Of a stretch of DNA of 64,000 nucleotides, positions 35,419-44,838 are shown one piece after another. Both the position numbers and the translations under genes were made by a program. This DNA comes from Rhizobium sp. Leaf371 (lineage in GTDB: Bacteria > Pseudomonadota > Alphaproteobacteria > Rhizobiales > Rhizobiaceae). The DNA lies in NCBI RefSeq assembly GCF_001424045.1, contig NZ_LMQB01000001.1, positions 904,083 through 968,082 on the forward strand, in the 5' to 3' direction. Below the pieces are notes generated by a model. It did no database searches and had not been told where the DNA came from. It saw nothing but the letters and a program-made list of their open reading frames with translations. Within the stretch, counting starts at the first letter, position 1. Each line of letters starts with the position of its first letter.

Positions 35419-35892
35419 TCACGCCGCGGCAGCCTGAACGGCGGCGAGGACCTCGTCCACGTGGCCTGGTACCTTCACCTTCTCCCAGACGCGCGTGACG
35501 ATGCCGTCCGGGCCGATCAGCACCGTGGTGCGCTCCACACCCATGTATTTCTTGCCGTACATGCTTTTCTCGGTCCAGACGCCATAGGCTTCGAGCACTG
35601 TCTTCTCCTCGTCTGCCGCGAGGATGACGGCGAGGTCGTGCTTGGCGACGAACTTGTCGTGCTTCTTGGCCGAATCGGGCGACATGCCGATGACCACCGC
35701 ATTTGCCGCCTCGAACGCCTTGATGTTCGCCGTGAAGGCGATCGATTCGGCGGTGCATCCGGACGTTTCGTCTTTCGGGTAGAAGAAGAGGACGACGTGG
35801 CGACCTGCCTGTTCGGCGAGAGAGACGGTTCCGCCGCCATCGCGCGGCAGGGTGAAGTCCGGCGCTTTTGCACCTGTGGAGATGACGGTCAT
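35419..35892 (-). CDS. bcp: Peroxiredoxin, bacterioferritin comigratory protein (BCP) type
   Basis: A 157-residue thiol peroxidase that reduces H2O2 and organic hydroperoxides. The peroxidatic cysteine is C46 in KDETSGCTAES. Many BCPs have a resolving cysteine five residues later (GCTxxxC), but here that position is not Cys, and no other cysteine is present, so this is a one-cysteine form that needs an external thiol. The canonical PG before the Cys is SG. Start ATG 35892 has AGGAG upstream. It is the first gene of an operon with the DUF455 gene. Confidence 0.92.
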   Translation of the reverse strand: MTVISTGAKAPDFTLPRDGGGTVSLAEQAGRHVVLFFYPKDETSGCTAESIAFTANIKAFEAANAVVIGMSPDSAKKHDKFVAKHDLAVILAADEEKTVLEAYGVWTEKSMYGKKYMGVERTTVLIGPDGIVTRVWEKVKVPGHVDEVLAAVQAAAA

Positions 35893-36248
35893 GGTGGCTC
35901 CTGTTTTAATCGCCTATGCTCATCGGATCGTCGACGATTTTTCATCGCCGATGCCGTTTCGACCATTTGTCGCCTCACTTATATGGTGCAAGGCAGCATG
36001 TCGTCATCCCTCCGGGATCATGACCGATCATCGACGGCGGATCGACGGCTCGCCTGCTTCATCCTGGTCATCGACGCGCACGGACGGGTTCATAGCGAAA
36101 GCGCTCGACGCCGGGTTGCCGCATCGTCCGCCGAGAGGCAGGATGAGGGCGGTGGCCGCACTGATTTGTTAGAATAGACTTACGCCTCGAGCCACGGGAT
36201 TTTGCCGACAGATGCATTTTTCGACCTTTGCAGAGGCCGACACCTCTC
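35893..36248. other. Divergent intergenic region between bcp and the YhdP-type gene
   Basis: A 356-base gap. A weak -10-like TAGAAT (36170-36175) faces the large plus-strand gene, without a clear -35. Short open frames exist, but none has a conserved-looking product or good ribosome site. I see no repeat or RNA gene in it. Confidence 0.4.
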
Positions 36249-39200
36249 ATGAGTGAGATACGGGGTGAGAAGACCGTCTTCCGCAAGGAGGATATCGTTG
36301 CGTTGCATTCGCTGCCATCGGCCCAGGCGCACGATCCCTGCATCCTGCATGCCACCACCCGTCGTCGCTGGCCGCGCCGATGCCTGAAAGGTCTCCTCGG
36401 CCTCGGTTGCGTCCTGATTCTGCTGGTCGCCGGACTGGTGGTCGCTGTGGAAGCCGGCGGGATCGATCGCATTCTGAACACGCGCGCCCAGATGGCGCTG
36501 AACAACGCGCTCGGCGATGCCTATCATGTCGATGTTTCCAGCACCGTGGTGCGCCTGACCGGCGACGGGGCGCTGGCGCTGAAGGCGCAGGACGTTTCGC
36601 TGAAGCGAAGCGCCTCCGGCGAACAACTGCTGACGACCGAATCGGTTTTCATCGAGCTCGATCCGCTGTCGCTGCTGTCGGGCAGGGTCTCCGTGTCCCG
36701 CATCGAGGCTGAAGGCGCTCGTCTCGCGCCGGCGATCCTGCCCCAGGGCAAGCCGCTCGACCTGACGCGCGTCCGCATTGCCGATGTCAGCGGGGCGATG
36801 GAGGCCATCTTTGCCCAGATGGACACGATCTCGAGCCTGATCGCCCGCAGCGGCACGCAGGTGGTGCGGATCGCAGATGTGATGCTGCCGCTGTCTGGCC
36901 CACGCAACCGCGTCGTGAAACTCGATGTCCACTCCCTCGATTTCGCCCGTGCCGAAAACGGATCGATGACGATTCGCGGCGACGCGGCGATCGACGGAAC
37001 TTCGACGGCCCTGCAACTGACGGCCGACAGCGACAAGGGGCGAATCGTCCGGCTCGGCGGTGCCCTGACCGGGCTGCCGACCTCGGCGCTGCTCTATCGC
37101 GCGGAAACCAAGACCGAACCGCCGTTCGGGCTGGATACCAAGGCTTCCGTCAATCTGACGGCCGTGCGTGCCGGTGAGGGCATCGCGCCCGAACTCACCA
37201 TGTCCGGCGCTCTCGACCAGGGCGTCTTCGTTGCAAGCGGGCTGCAGTCCGAACTTCTGCCGTCCGACGTCAATCTCGCTTATGATTTCGGTCGGGGCAG
37301 CATCGAGGTCAAGCCATCGACCGTGCGGCTGGGCAAGTCGGTCTTTCCGTTCAGCGGCGCCGTGCGCGACATCGATTCCGCGAGTGCTGCATCCATGGCG
37401 CCGGCCGCAACGCTTGCGGAAGGCACGCCGCCGTCCGATCCTCTTTCCCTTGCCCTCCCGAAGGGTTTCAGCATCGATGTGCTGGTCCAGGGCGGAACGT
37501 CCGCGCCCATCGACGTCAACGAACCGCCGCTGACCTTCGACGCCAAGGTCGCGGGCGATTTCCAATCCGAGCGACATGCTCTGCTGTTTCGCGAGCTGAC
37601 GGTCTCCAGCAAGCTCGGCACCTTTGCCGGCTCCCTGTCGATCGCGTTTTCCAGCACCTCGCCGCAGATCAATTTCGCGGGCCTGACCACGGATATGCAG
37701 ACGGCCGGTATCAAGCAGCTCTGGCCATGGTGGGTGGGCAAGAAGGCGCGGGCCTGGGTCATCTCGAATATCTTCGGCGGCACGGTCAACAACGGCAGGA
37801 TCGAAGTGGCGATCGAGGAGGGCCGTCTCGCCCAGACGGCGGGGCCGGTCGAGCTGGGGGCCGGCGAGCTGACGATCGATTTCGGCATCGACGGCGCGCG
37901 CGTCAACATCGCCGGCGATATCCCGCCGCTGCGCGACGCCACCGGGCATTTCACGCTGCGCGGCGAACGCGCCGAAGTGGATATCAACAGCGGGACCGCC
38001 TACTTCCCGTCCGGGCGAACGGTTGCGGTCAACAACGGCAACCTGATTCTCCCGAACACCTACGCCAAACCGCTGATGGCGGAGCTGAAGCTGCAGGTGA
38101 CTGGGCAGGCGGACGCGATCGCCGAACTCGTCAGCTACCGCCCGCTGGAGGCCCTGCAGAAAACCCCGTTCAAGGCGGACGACTTTTCGGGCCCGATGAC
38201 CGCGAATGTCGGCGCCCGCTTCGGCCTTGCCCGCGACCAGCATCCGCCGCCGCCGGAATGGCAGGCCGAGATGCGCCTCGATGGCGTTTCGCTGAAACCG
38301 GCCATGGCCGGCCGCACGATCTCCGACATTGACGGCACGCTGCGCATCGATCCCCAGCACGCCGTTCTCGATGCGAAGGCAGCGGTCGATGGCGTGACGA
38401 TGAATCTCGACGCGGTGGAGCCGATCGGGGCGAACAGCCCGGTCAAGCGCAGCCGCACCGTGTCCGGAACCCTGCCGGACGGGGCGCTTGCGAAGTTCGC
38501 GCCCGGACTGAACGGGATCGTGGATGGCCCCATCGGGCTGGACGTGGATCTGCAGGAGGGCGACCGGCAGCTGGTCAAGGTGGATCTCGAAAACGCCAGC
38601 CTCTCCCTGCCATGGATCGGCTGGAGCAAGGGGCGTGGCGTGGCCGCGACGTCGAGCCTGTCGGCCGTCACGAAAGACGGCGTGACCTCGATCAGCGACT
38701 TCAAGATTTCCGGCGAAGGTTTCGGGGCCGGCGGATCGCTCACCATCGACAAGGCAGGGCTGGCGGCGGCAGACCTCTCCTCCGTACGTCTTGCGGCCGG
38801 CGACGATTTTGCCGTTTCGGTCAAGCGGCAGAAGAGCGGCTATGGCGTGACCGTCAACGGCAGCTCGGCCGATATCCGATCCGTCATCGACGGCCTGAAA
38901 TCCCCGGATACGAAGGGCGACGTGTCCCAGGCGGCTGCCAAGCGGGTCTCGATCGATGCGTCGCTGAAGAGCGTGCAGGGGTTTCATTCCGAGGCGCTCT
39001 CGAATGTCGATCTGTCCTACACGGCCCGCGGCCGCGCGATCGAAGGGCTCAAGCTGAAGGCGGTCACCTCGACCGGACAGGCCGTCGTCGGCGACCTCGT
39101 ATCGTCCGGCGCCGACAATATCGTCCAGCTCACGAGCGGGGACGCCGGCGCCCTGGCCCGGTTCGCCGACATCTACGCCAATATGCGCGGCGGCCTGCTG

Positions 39201-39713
39201 AACCTGAAGCTGCGGGATCGGGGCGGCAATTCGTGGCGCGGCACGCTCGACCTGCGCAAGTTCGCGCTCGTCAACGAACAGCGCCTGCAATCGATGGTGT
39301 CCTCGCCGTCGGGATCCAACGGTCAGAGCCTGAGAGAGGCCGTGAAGAAGGACATCGACCTGAGTTCGGTGAAGTTCGAGCGGGGCTTTGCCAATCTCGC
39401 GCTCGATGGAGGCCAGATCGCGCTCGACAACGGCGTCGTGCGCGGCAACGACGTCGGCGCGACGTTCCAGGGTGTGGTGCGCGACGCCAACGGCAAGATC
39501 GACATGACCGGCACCTTCATGCCGGCCTACGGCCTCAACCGTCTCTTCAGCGAACTGCCCCTGATCGGCACCCTGCTCGGAAACGGCCGCGACCGAGGCC
39601 TGCTCGGCATCACCTTCAAGCTGACCGGCTCCTTCGCCAAACCGAGCCTCACGATCAATCCCCTGTCGCTCATCGCGCCGGGCGTGTTCCGGAACATTTT
39701 CGAGTTCAACTGA
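36249..39713 (+). CDS. YhdP/AsmA-family giant envelope protein (DUF3971 and AsmA-like C-terminal)
   Basis: A 1154-residue protein with a short cytoplasmic tail, one membrane segment (about residues 45-67: LLGLGCVLILLVAGLVVAV) and a long periplasmic beta-rich body. Family landmarks are LNNALGDAYHVDVSSTVVRL near the start, AGIKQLWPWWVGKKARAWVISNIFGGTVNNG mid-protein (WP and W-residues typical of DUF3971), and the C-terminal LFSELPLIGTLLGNGRDRGLLGITFKLTGS. E. coli YhdP is a bridge-like protein that moves phospholipids toward the outer membrane, so a similar role is likely. ATG 36249 is used. It is monocistronic and convergent with a hydrolase gene. Confidence 0.85.
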   Translation: MSEIRGEKTVFRKEDIVALHSLPSAQAHDPCILHATTRRRWPRRCLKGLLGLGCVLILLVAGLVVAVEAGGIDRILNTRAQMALNNALGDAYHVDVSSTVVRLTGDGALALKAQDVSLKRSASGEQLLTTESVFIELDPLSLLSGRVSVSRIEAEGARLAPAILPQGKPLDLTRVRIADVSGAMEAIFAQMDTISSLIARSGTQVVRIADVMLPLSGPRNRVVKLDVHSLDFARAENGSMTIRGDAAIDGTSTALQLTADSDKGRIVRLGGALTGLPTSALLYRAETKTEPPFGLDTKASVNLTAVRAGEGIAPELTMSGALDQGVFVASGLQSELLPSDVNLAYDFGRGSIEVKPSTVRLGKSVFPFSGAVRDIDSASAASMAPAATLAEGTPPSDPLSLALPKGFSIDVLVQGGTSAPIDVNEPPLTFDAKVAGDFQSERHALLFRELTVSSKLGTFAGSLSIAFSSTSPQINFAGLTTDMQTAGIKQLWPWWVGKKARAWVISNIFGGTVNNGRIEVAIEEGRLAQTAGPVELGAGELTIDFGIDGARVNIAGDIPPLRDATGHFTLRGERAEVDINSGTAYFPSGRTVAVNNGNLILPNTYAKPLMAELKLQVTGQADAIAELVSYRPLEALQKTPFKADDFSGPMTANVGARFGLARDQHPPPPEWQAEMRLDGVSLKPAMAGRTISDIDGTLRIDPQHAVLDAKAAVDGVTMNLDAVEPIGANSPVKRSRTVSGTLPDGALAKFAPGLNGIVDGPIGLDVDLQEGDRQLVKVDLENASLSLPWIGWSKGRGVAATSSLSAVTKDGVTSISDFKISGEGFGAGGSLTIDKAGLAAADLSSVRLAAGDDFAVSVKRQKSGYGVTVNGSSADIRSVIDGLKSPDTKGDVSQAAAKRVSIDASLKSVQGFHSEALSNVDLSYTARGRAIEGLKLKAVTSTGQAVVGDLVSSGADNIVQLTSGDAGALARFADIYANMRGGLLNLKLRDRGGNSWRGTLDLRKFALVNEQRLQSMVSSPSGSNGQSLREAVKKDIDLSSVKFERGFANLALDGGQIALDNGVVRGNDVGATFQGVVRDANGKIDMTGTFMPAYGLNRLFSELPLIGTLLGNGRDRGLLGITFKLTGSFAKPSLTINPLSLIAPGVFRNIFEFN

Positions 39714-39743
39714 GGCGGCATTCCAAAAGGCTTGGCGCCGCAG

Positions 39744-40745
39744 CTATTGCGGCGACCTCCCCAAAGTGCTGTCGAAGAAACGTGCGATATCGGCATTGAC
39801 GCTTCGATGCAGGGCGACACGGTCGATTTCGGGACGGTCTGCGCAGAGGGCAGGCATTTCGCGCATGAACTCTGCCGTGCACGGTGCCAGAAACGTGAAA
39901 TGACCGGCATTTTCGATGACATGCAACTCGGTCCGGTTTCCAAGACCGCGCGCGAGATCCAAGGCATTGTCCCGGGGAGACAGTTCCTCATCCTTGTCGC
40001 CGACGAAGACGGAAAGCGGGGCCGTGACGGGCCTGAGAGCTTCGGGCGAAAAGACGACGCTGAGCGGTGCCAGAAGCGCGAACGAGCGGATTCGGTCGTC
40101 GGGGACCGGTCCGATATCGGGTCGCTCGCGACGGATTTGTCCCCGCGCTTCGCAGACAACCCGATCCTGCGTGCGGCCCTTGCAATAGGCTACGAGACGC
40201 GCGAAGTCCGGTTTTGCTCCGGCAAGGATCAATCCCGTCGTGCCTCCGGCAGAAAATCCCACGAAGCCGATACGGCCGGGATCGATGTGCTGAGCCAGGA
40301 ACGGGTCGTTCAATGCGGCGGTCAGCGCCGCTGAAATCTGCATGGCGCGCCCGAACACGGCAAGCGACGAACTGACCCTGCTGGCGTCCTGAAAATTATC
40401 ACCTGGATGGGTAACGCTGACGACGATGGCGCCATGTCGGGTCAGAAACGTCGCGAGATCGTGGTTTCCCCACAGGCTCCCGAGGCTGCCGTGAGACATG
40501 AGAAACAACGGGTATCGTCCGCTGGCAATGGAAACGCCCTTCGATGCGGCAACCTCGAAAGGGCCGGGATGCGTCGAGCTCGTCGCTTCCGCGGCGGGAT
40601 AGAACGCGACGGCATCAACGGGACCGTGCCCGACCGGATCGGTGAACTCGATCCTCCTCAGGCCCGTGCCGAGGCTTTCTGCGGCTTGGGCCGGAGCGAC
40701 CGAGATGATGAAAAAGACGATCGCGTGGAGCAGATGGATGCGCAT
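39744..40745 (-). CDS. Secreted alpha/beta hydrolase (dienelactone-hydrolase/lipase-like)
   Basis: A 333-residue protein with an N-terminal signal peptide ending in APAQA-AES. The nucleophile serine lies in VGFSAGG (G-x-S-x-G), and the oxyanion region is LFLMSHGSLGS. The acidic residue is probably in VFVGDKDEELS, and the histidine is in ENAGHFTF. This architecture matches predicted periplasmic dienelactone hydrolases and platelet-activating-factor-acetylhydrolase-like esterases. The substrate is unknown. It is convergent with the giant envelope-protein gene, with a 30-base gap. Confidence 0.8.
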   Translation of the reverse strand: MRIHLLHAIVFFIISVAPAQAAESLGTGLRRIEFTDPVGHGPVDAVAFYPAAEATSSTHPGPFEVAASKGVSIASGRYPLFLMSHGSLGSLWGNHDLATFLTRHGAIVVSVTHPGDNFQDASRVSSSLAVFGRAMQISAALTAALNDPFLAQHIDPGRIGFVGFSAGGTTGLILAGAKPDFARLVAYCKGRTQDRVVCEARGQIRRERPDIGPVPDDRIRSFALLAPLSVVFSPEALRPVTAPLSVFVGDKDEELSPRDNALDLARGLGNRTELHVIENAGHFTFLAPCTAEFMREMPALCADRPEIDRVALHRSVNADIARFFDSTLGRSPQ

Positions 40746-40816
40746 CGTAAGATCCGAAATCAGAACTATTCCTGATATCGGATCTATATGCGGAATGCCT
40801 TATAAATATGACGCCC

Positions 40817-42070
40817 TCACGCGGGGCGGATGAGGATGTGTTTCTTCTTGCCGAGGGAGAGTTTTATCACGCCGTCCTTGGTCAGTTCGCCCGTACCGAT
40901 GGATGTGCGTTCGTCGGAGATCGCGGTGTCGTTGATGCGGACGGCGCCGCCCTGGACGTGGCGGCGGGCTTCGCCGTTGGAGGCGGCAAGGCCGGACCGG
41001 ACGATGAGCGTCAGCAGGCCGAGGCCTGCCTCGAGTTCGGCTGCGGGAATGGCGACCGAGGGCAGGTCCTCGGCGAGTGCGCCTTCCTCGAACGTCTTGC
41101 GCGCGGTTTCGGCGGCGGCCTCTGCGGCTGTGCGGCCGTGCAGGATCGCGGTGACCTCCGTTGCCAAGGTCTTCTTGGCTTCGTTGATCTCGGCCCCGCC
41201 GAGCGCCGTCAGCCTGGCAATCTCGTCCATCGACAGCGTCGTGAACAGTTTCAGGAAGCGGCCGACATCGGCATCTTCCGTGTTGCGCCAGTACTGCCAG
41301 AAGTCATAGACGGGCAGCAGTTCGGCATTCAACCAGATCGCGCCGGAGGCGGACTTGCCCATCTTCGCGCCGGACGAGGTGGTGAGCAGGGGCGAGGTCA
41401 GCGCGTAGAGCTGCTGTGTGCCCATGCGGTGGCCAAGGTCGATGCCGTTGACGATGTTGCCCCACTGGTCCGAGCCGCCCATCTGAAGGCGGCAATCGTA
41501 TCGCTTGGCCAGTTCGACGAAATCGTAGGCCTGCAGGATCATGTAGTTGAATTCGAGGAAGGACAGCGACTGCTCGCGGTCGAGCCTTGTCTTGACGCTA
41601 TCGAAGGAGAGCATGCGGTTGACGGAGAAATGCCGGCCGACATCGCGCAGGAATTCGAGATAATTCAGCGGGCGCAGCCATTCGGCATTGTTGATCATCA
41701 GGCCCGCATTTCCGGGCTTGTCGTAGTCGATGTAATTGGCAAAGCAGCGCTTGATCGAGGCGATGTTCTCCTCGATGGTTTCCACCGTCATCAGCTTGCG
41801 GGCTTCCTCCTTGAAGGAGGGATCGCCCACCATGCCGGTGCCGCCGCCCATCAGCGAGAGCGGCCGGTGACCGGTTTCCTGCAACCAGTGCAGCATCATG
41901 ATCTGGGTGAGGTGGCCGACATGCAGGCTCGATGCCGTGGGATCATAACCGATATAGGCCGTCACGACCTCTTTCTGGAACAGCGCATCCAAGCCGCTCT
42001 CGTCGGAGAGCTGGTGGAGAAAGCCGCGCTCGTCGAGGGTGCGGAGGAAATCGGACTTGAACCTGGACAT
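40817..42070 (-). CDS. tyrS: Tyrosyl-tRNA synthetase
   Basis: Class Ic aminoacyl-tRNA synthetase that charges tRNA-Tyr. The HIGH-like motif is in SSLHVGHL, and GYDPTASS precedes it. The tyrosine and adenylate site has QAYDF and [10 protein letters not shown], and the KMSKS-like motif is KMGKS. A C-terminal S4 domain ([20 protein letters not shown]) binds tRNA. I prefer the second Met (42070), giving 417 residues, because GAAGAG then sits at a better distance; 42076 is the alternative. It is divergent from anmK with a gap of about 124 bases. Confidence 0.96.
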   Translation of the reverse strand: MSRFKSDFLRTLDERGFLHQLSDESGLDALFQKEVVTAYIGYDPTASSLHVGHLTQIMMLHWLQETGHRPLSLMGGGTGMVGDPSFKEEARKLMTVETIEENIASIKRCFANYIDYDKPGNAGLMINNAEWLRPLNYLEFLRDVGRHFSVNRMLSFDSVKTRLDREQSLSFLEFNYMILQAYDFVELAKRYDCRLQMGGSDQWGNIVNGIDLGHRMGTQQLYALTSPLLTTSSGAKMGKSASGAIWLNAELLPVYDFWQYWRNTEDADVGRFLKLFTTLSMDEIARLTALGGAEINEAKKTLATEVTAILHGRTAAEAAAETARKTFEEGALAEDLPSVAIPAAELEAGLGLLTLIVRSGLAASNGEARRHVQGGAVRINDTAISDERTSIGTGELTKDGVIKLSLGKKKHILIRPA

Positions 42071-42194
42071 GGACATGAACTCTTCGATCTGGCTGAAGCC
42101 GGGCCTTTAGCATTGTTTTTTGCGAAGTGCATCCGTCTCGGGCATGAATGTTGAAAGCCTTCGCAGACTGCGAATCGGGCAGGAGACGGACGGT

Positions 42195-43319
42195 ATGGCG
42201 CAGATCATGACGGCGATCGGGCTGATGAGCGGCACCAGCATGGACGGAATCGATCTCGCGCTCCTGGAAACCGACGGCGAAGCCGTCCTGCGGCGCGGCC
42301 CGTCGCATGGGCTCGCCTATGACAGCGGTTTTCGCGCGCGGCTGAAGGCGGCGCTCGTCATGGCAGCGCCGATCCGCGACCGCGGCGAGCGGCCGGGCGA
42401 TCTCGTGCGGATCGAGCGGGATCTGACGCTCCTGCATGCGGTCGCCGTCCATGACTTTCTGCATGCCAACGGCCTGAAGCCTGGCGATATCGACGTGATC
42501 GGCTTTCATGGCCAAACGGTGCTGCACCGGCCGGATGAAGGCCTGACCGTCCAGATCGGCGACGGGGCCCTGCTGGCCGCGGAAACGGGAATCGATGTCG
42601 TGCATGACATGCGGGCCGCCGACATGAGGGCAGGCGGACAGGGTGCGCCGCTTATTCCTGTCTATCACCAGGCGCTTGCGGCCAATCTTCCCGGAGATCT
42701 CGAAACGCCCGTCGTCTTCGTCAACATCGGCGGGATTTCCAATCTCACCTTCGTCGGCGGGGATGGCGCGCTCTCAGCCTTCGACAGCGGCCCCGGCAAC
42801 ATGCTGATCGACCAGTGGATCGAGGCGCATGACGGCGGATCGTTCGATGCTGGCGGTGCCGTTGCGGCGGCGGGCGTCGTGGTGCCGGAGCTTGCAGCCC
42901 GCTATCTGGACCACCGGTTCTTCACCGACAATCTCCGCCGTTCGCTCGATCGCAGCGATTTTTCGCCGCCTGTGAAGGGCGAGGTTTCGCTGGAGGACGG
43001 CGCCCGCACGCTTGCTCATGTAACCGGTGCCGCGATCCTGCGCTGTGCGACGCATCTTCCGGCCCGGCCGAAGACCTATGTCGTGTCGGGTGGAGGCCGG
43101 CTCAATCCTGTCATCATGCAGGAGTTTTCGGCACTGGCTGGACGAAGCGGCGCCCGCGTCTTGTCGTCCGATGCGGTGGGGCTGGATGGCGGGGCGATGG
43201 AGGCAGAGGCGTGGGCCTATCTCGCAGTGCGGTCGGTGCGTGGGCTGCCGCTGACGTTTCCGGGAACGACCGGGGTGCGAGAAGAGGTGAGCGGGGGCGT
43301 CCTAAATCCTCACAGATGA
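42195..43319 (+). CDS. anmK: Anhydro-N-acetylmuramic acid kinase
   Basis: Phosphorylates and opens 1,6-anhydro-MurNAc to MurNAc-6-phosphate during peptidoglycan recycling. The 374-residue protein starts [20 protein letters not shown]-like ([12 protein letters not shown] is the phosphate-loop signature). Further blocks are [36 protein letters not shown] and [13 protein letters not shown] 42195 follows AGGAG at nine bases. Its last 10 bases overlap the convergent parE gene. Together with murI and the wall hydrolases in this window, it belongs to cell-wall turnover. Confidence 0.95.
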   Translation: MAQIMTAIGLMSGTSMDGIDLALLETDGEAVLRRGPSHGLAYDSGFRARLKAALVMAAPIRDRGERPGDLVRIERDLTLLHAVAVHDFLHANGLKPGDIDVIGFHGQTVLHRPDEGLTVQIGDGALLAAETGIDVVHDMRAADMRAGGQGAPLIPVYHQALAANLPGDLETPVVFVNIGGISNLTFVGGDGALSAFDSGPGNMLIDQWIEAHDGGSFDAGGAVAAAGVVVPELAARYLDHRFFTDNLRRSLDRSDFSPPVKGEVSLEDGARTLAHVTGAAILRCATHLPARPKTYVVSGGGRLNPVIMQEFSALAGRSGARVLSSDAVGLDGGAMEAEAWAYLAVRSVRGLPLTFPGTTGVREEVSGGVLNPHR

Positions 43320-43603
43320 CGGCCGGGATCCTGTTTCACGTTGAGGATACGGAGAACGAGAATGTCGGATCTATCCACTTCGTAATAGATCGCATGGCTC
43401 TCGAACAGGTATCTTCGGGTGCCCGGACGCACAGCGCTGCGATCGACGCCGATCTCGGGATTGGCCTCCAGCACCTCGAACGCTGCCTTCAGTGCCATCT
43501 CGTATTTTTCGAGCTGTCGCGCGCCATGTGTTTTCGCGGTGTATTCGTAGGTATTGAAAATATCGTCTTCGGCATTCCGGGTGAACCGGATGCGACCGGT
43601 CAC
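43310..43603 (-). CDS. parE: ParE/RelE-superfamily toxin
   Basis: A 97-residue toxin of the RelE/ParE fold: [24 protein letters not shown], then [25 protein letters not shown] and the terminal [12 protein letters not shown]. ParE toxins poison DNA gyrase, RelE toxins cut mRNA; the neighbouring ParD-like antitoxin favours ParE. Its start overlaps parD by four bases, so it is translationally coupled. Its 3' end overlaps the 3' end of anmK on the other strand by 10 bases, with no terminator in between. Confidence 0.85.
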   Translation of the reverse strand: MTGRIRFTRNAEDDIFNTYEYTAKTHGARQLEKYEMALKAAFEVLEANPEIGVDRSAVRPGTRRYLFESHAIYYEVDRSDILVLRILNVKQDPGRHL

Positions 43604-43839
43604 GATAGCCTGGCTCGCGCTTCCCGCAGAATTTCATGGAGATCGCGGCTGCTGGTGCCGCTTTGCTTTGCCGATTCCAGCATGGCTTTCAGCTCTGCCG
43701 TTGCGCTTTCCTGCGTCGCGGCATCGCGGGTCACGAGATCCGCGACATAGTCGCTGACGGAGCGGTGTCCGTTCAAGCTCATCTGGCGATCGAGCAGGTT
43801 TGCGATCGGCTCCGTCAAGGTGATGGTATGCTTGGTCAT
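43600..43839 (-). CDS. parD: ParD-type antitoxin
   Basis: A 79-residue antitoxin: the N-terminal ribbon-helix-helix (TITLTEPIANLLDRQMSLNGHRSVSDYVADLV) binds the operator, and the C-terminal helical tail (ELKAMLESAKQSG, DLHEILREARARL) would wrap ParE. It is the first gene of the parDE pair. GGAGCG precedes the ATG at 43839. I do not see a clear palindrome in the short 54-base gap upstream, so the operator may extend into the next gene. Confidence 0.85.
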   Translation of the reverse strand: MTKHTITLTEPIANLLDRQMSLNGHRSVSDYVADLVTRDAATQESATAELKAMLESAKQSGTSSRDLHEILREARARLS

Positions 43840-43893
43840 CGCGCACGCTCCATCCGTTGACTTTAGGCCAATCGCGGCCCCTGCTCAAGCGGT

Positions 43894-44571
43894 CTAGCGG
43901 ATGCGCTTGGCCGCAGGTTCCGGCGTCAGCTCGCCGTTCAGGCGGCGGTCGAGGTAGTCCTCGCACTCGCCCATGAGGGTATCGACCTGACCGTTGAAGA
44001 AGTGGTTGGCGCCGGGCACGGTGCGGTGGGTGATGAGGATGCCCTTCTGGGTCTTGAGCTTTTCCACCAGCGTGTTGACGTCCTTTTCCGGCGCGACCTT
44101 GTCGACATCGCCGTTGATGATCAGGCCGGAGGAGGGGCAGGGCGCCAGGAACGAGAAGTCGTAGGTGTTGGGCTGCGGGGCGACCGAGATGAATCCCTCG
44201 ATTTCCGGGCGGCGCATGAGAAGCTGCATGCCGATCCAGGAGCCGAACGAATAGCCCGCGACCCAGCAGCTCTTCGAGTCGGGATGCATGCTCTGCACCC
44301 AGTCCAGCGCCGAGGCGGCATCGGACAGTTCGCCCGCGCCATGGTCGAATTCGCCCTGGCTGCGGCCGATGGAGCGAAAATTGAACCGCAGCGTGGTGAA
44401 GCCGCGCTTCTGGAACATATAGAAGAGCTGGTAGACGATCTGGTTGTTCATCGTCCCGCCGAACTGGGGGTGGGGGTGCAGAACGATCGCAATCGGGGCA
44501 TTCTTCTGCTTGGAAGGCTGATAACGGCCTTCCAGTCGGCCAGCGGGTCCGTTGAAAATGACTTCGGGCAT
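43894..44571 (-). CDS. Alpha/beta hydrolase
   Basis: A 225-residue cytoplasmic hydrolase related to the YqiA/dienelactone-type small hydrolases. It starts MPEVIFNGPAGRLEGRYQPS, has the oxyanion segment VLHPHPQFGGTMNN and the nucleophile in VAGYSFGSWIG. The acid is in LIINGDVDKVAP, and the histidine is in VPGANHFFNGQ. This protein type is widespread in rhizobia with unknown substrate. ATG 44571 is used. Its upstream region is shared with the divergent suf operon, so iron-responsive control of this gene too is conceivable. Confidence 0.85.
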   Translation of the reverse strand: MPEVIFNGPAGRLEGRYQPSKQKNAPIAIVLHPHPQFGGTMNNQIVYQLFYMFQKRGFTTLRFNFRSIGRSQGEFDHGAGELSDAASALDWVQSMHPDSKSCWVAGYSFGSWIGMQLLMRRPEIEGFISVAPQPNTYDFSFLAPCPSSGLIINGDVDKVAPEKDVNTLVEKLKTQKGILITHRTVPGANHFFNGQVDTLMGECEDYLDRRLNGELTPEPAAKRIR

Positions 44572-44625
44572 TGGGTCTCCGGCGTGAGCATGGTTCCAAG
44601 TTGCGGATAAGACGGCCGAGCAGTC

Positions 44626-44673
44626 TTGACGAAAGCACTCAGCTTTTCTAAAACAGTTTAGAACCATTCAAAA
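44626..44673 (+). promoter_or_regulatory. suf promoter with RirA-like (IRO) and Irr-like (ICE) sites
   Basis: TTGACG (44626-44631) and TAAAAC (44649-44654) are 17 bases apart, a sound promoter for sufS2. TGA-N9-TCA at 44627-44641 matches the RirA iron-responsive operator pattern and overlaps the -35. TTTAGAA-CCA-TTCAAAA at 44657-44673 matches the Irr ICE pattern (TTTAGAA-N3-TTCTAAA) with one mismatch, at the start point. A further half-site TTCTAAA lies at 44646-44652. In Agrobacterium the suf operon is known to be controlled by both RirA and Irr, so the assignment is well supported by context. Confidence 0.7.
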
Positions 44674-44838
44674 CTTGGCACGACGTGCGTGCAGGTGTCG
44701 TCTCTTACGGCAAGCGTAGCGAAAACTTCAAGGAAAATGCGGTGCCTGCCTCGGTTTAGATGGGCCGGCATGCGCATTTGGCAAGAACAGCTCCCGGCCC
44801 GCGGAATGCAGGCGCGGGAGAGGACACGGACGATCGAC

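Noticed and set aside
36180-39290. 1036-codon open frame opposite the YhdP-type gene
   Set aside because: Antisense shadow; Arg/Gly/His-rich with no domain, and the plus-strand gene has clear family features.
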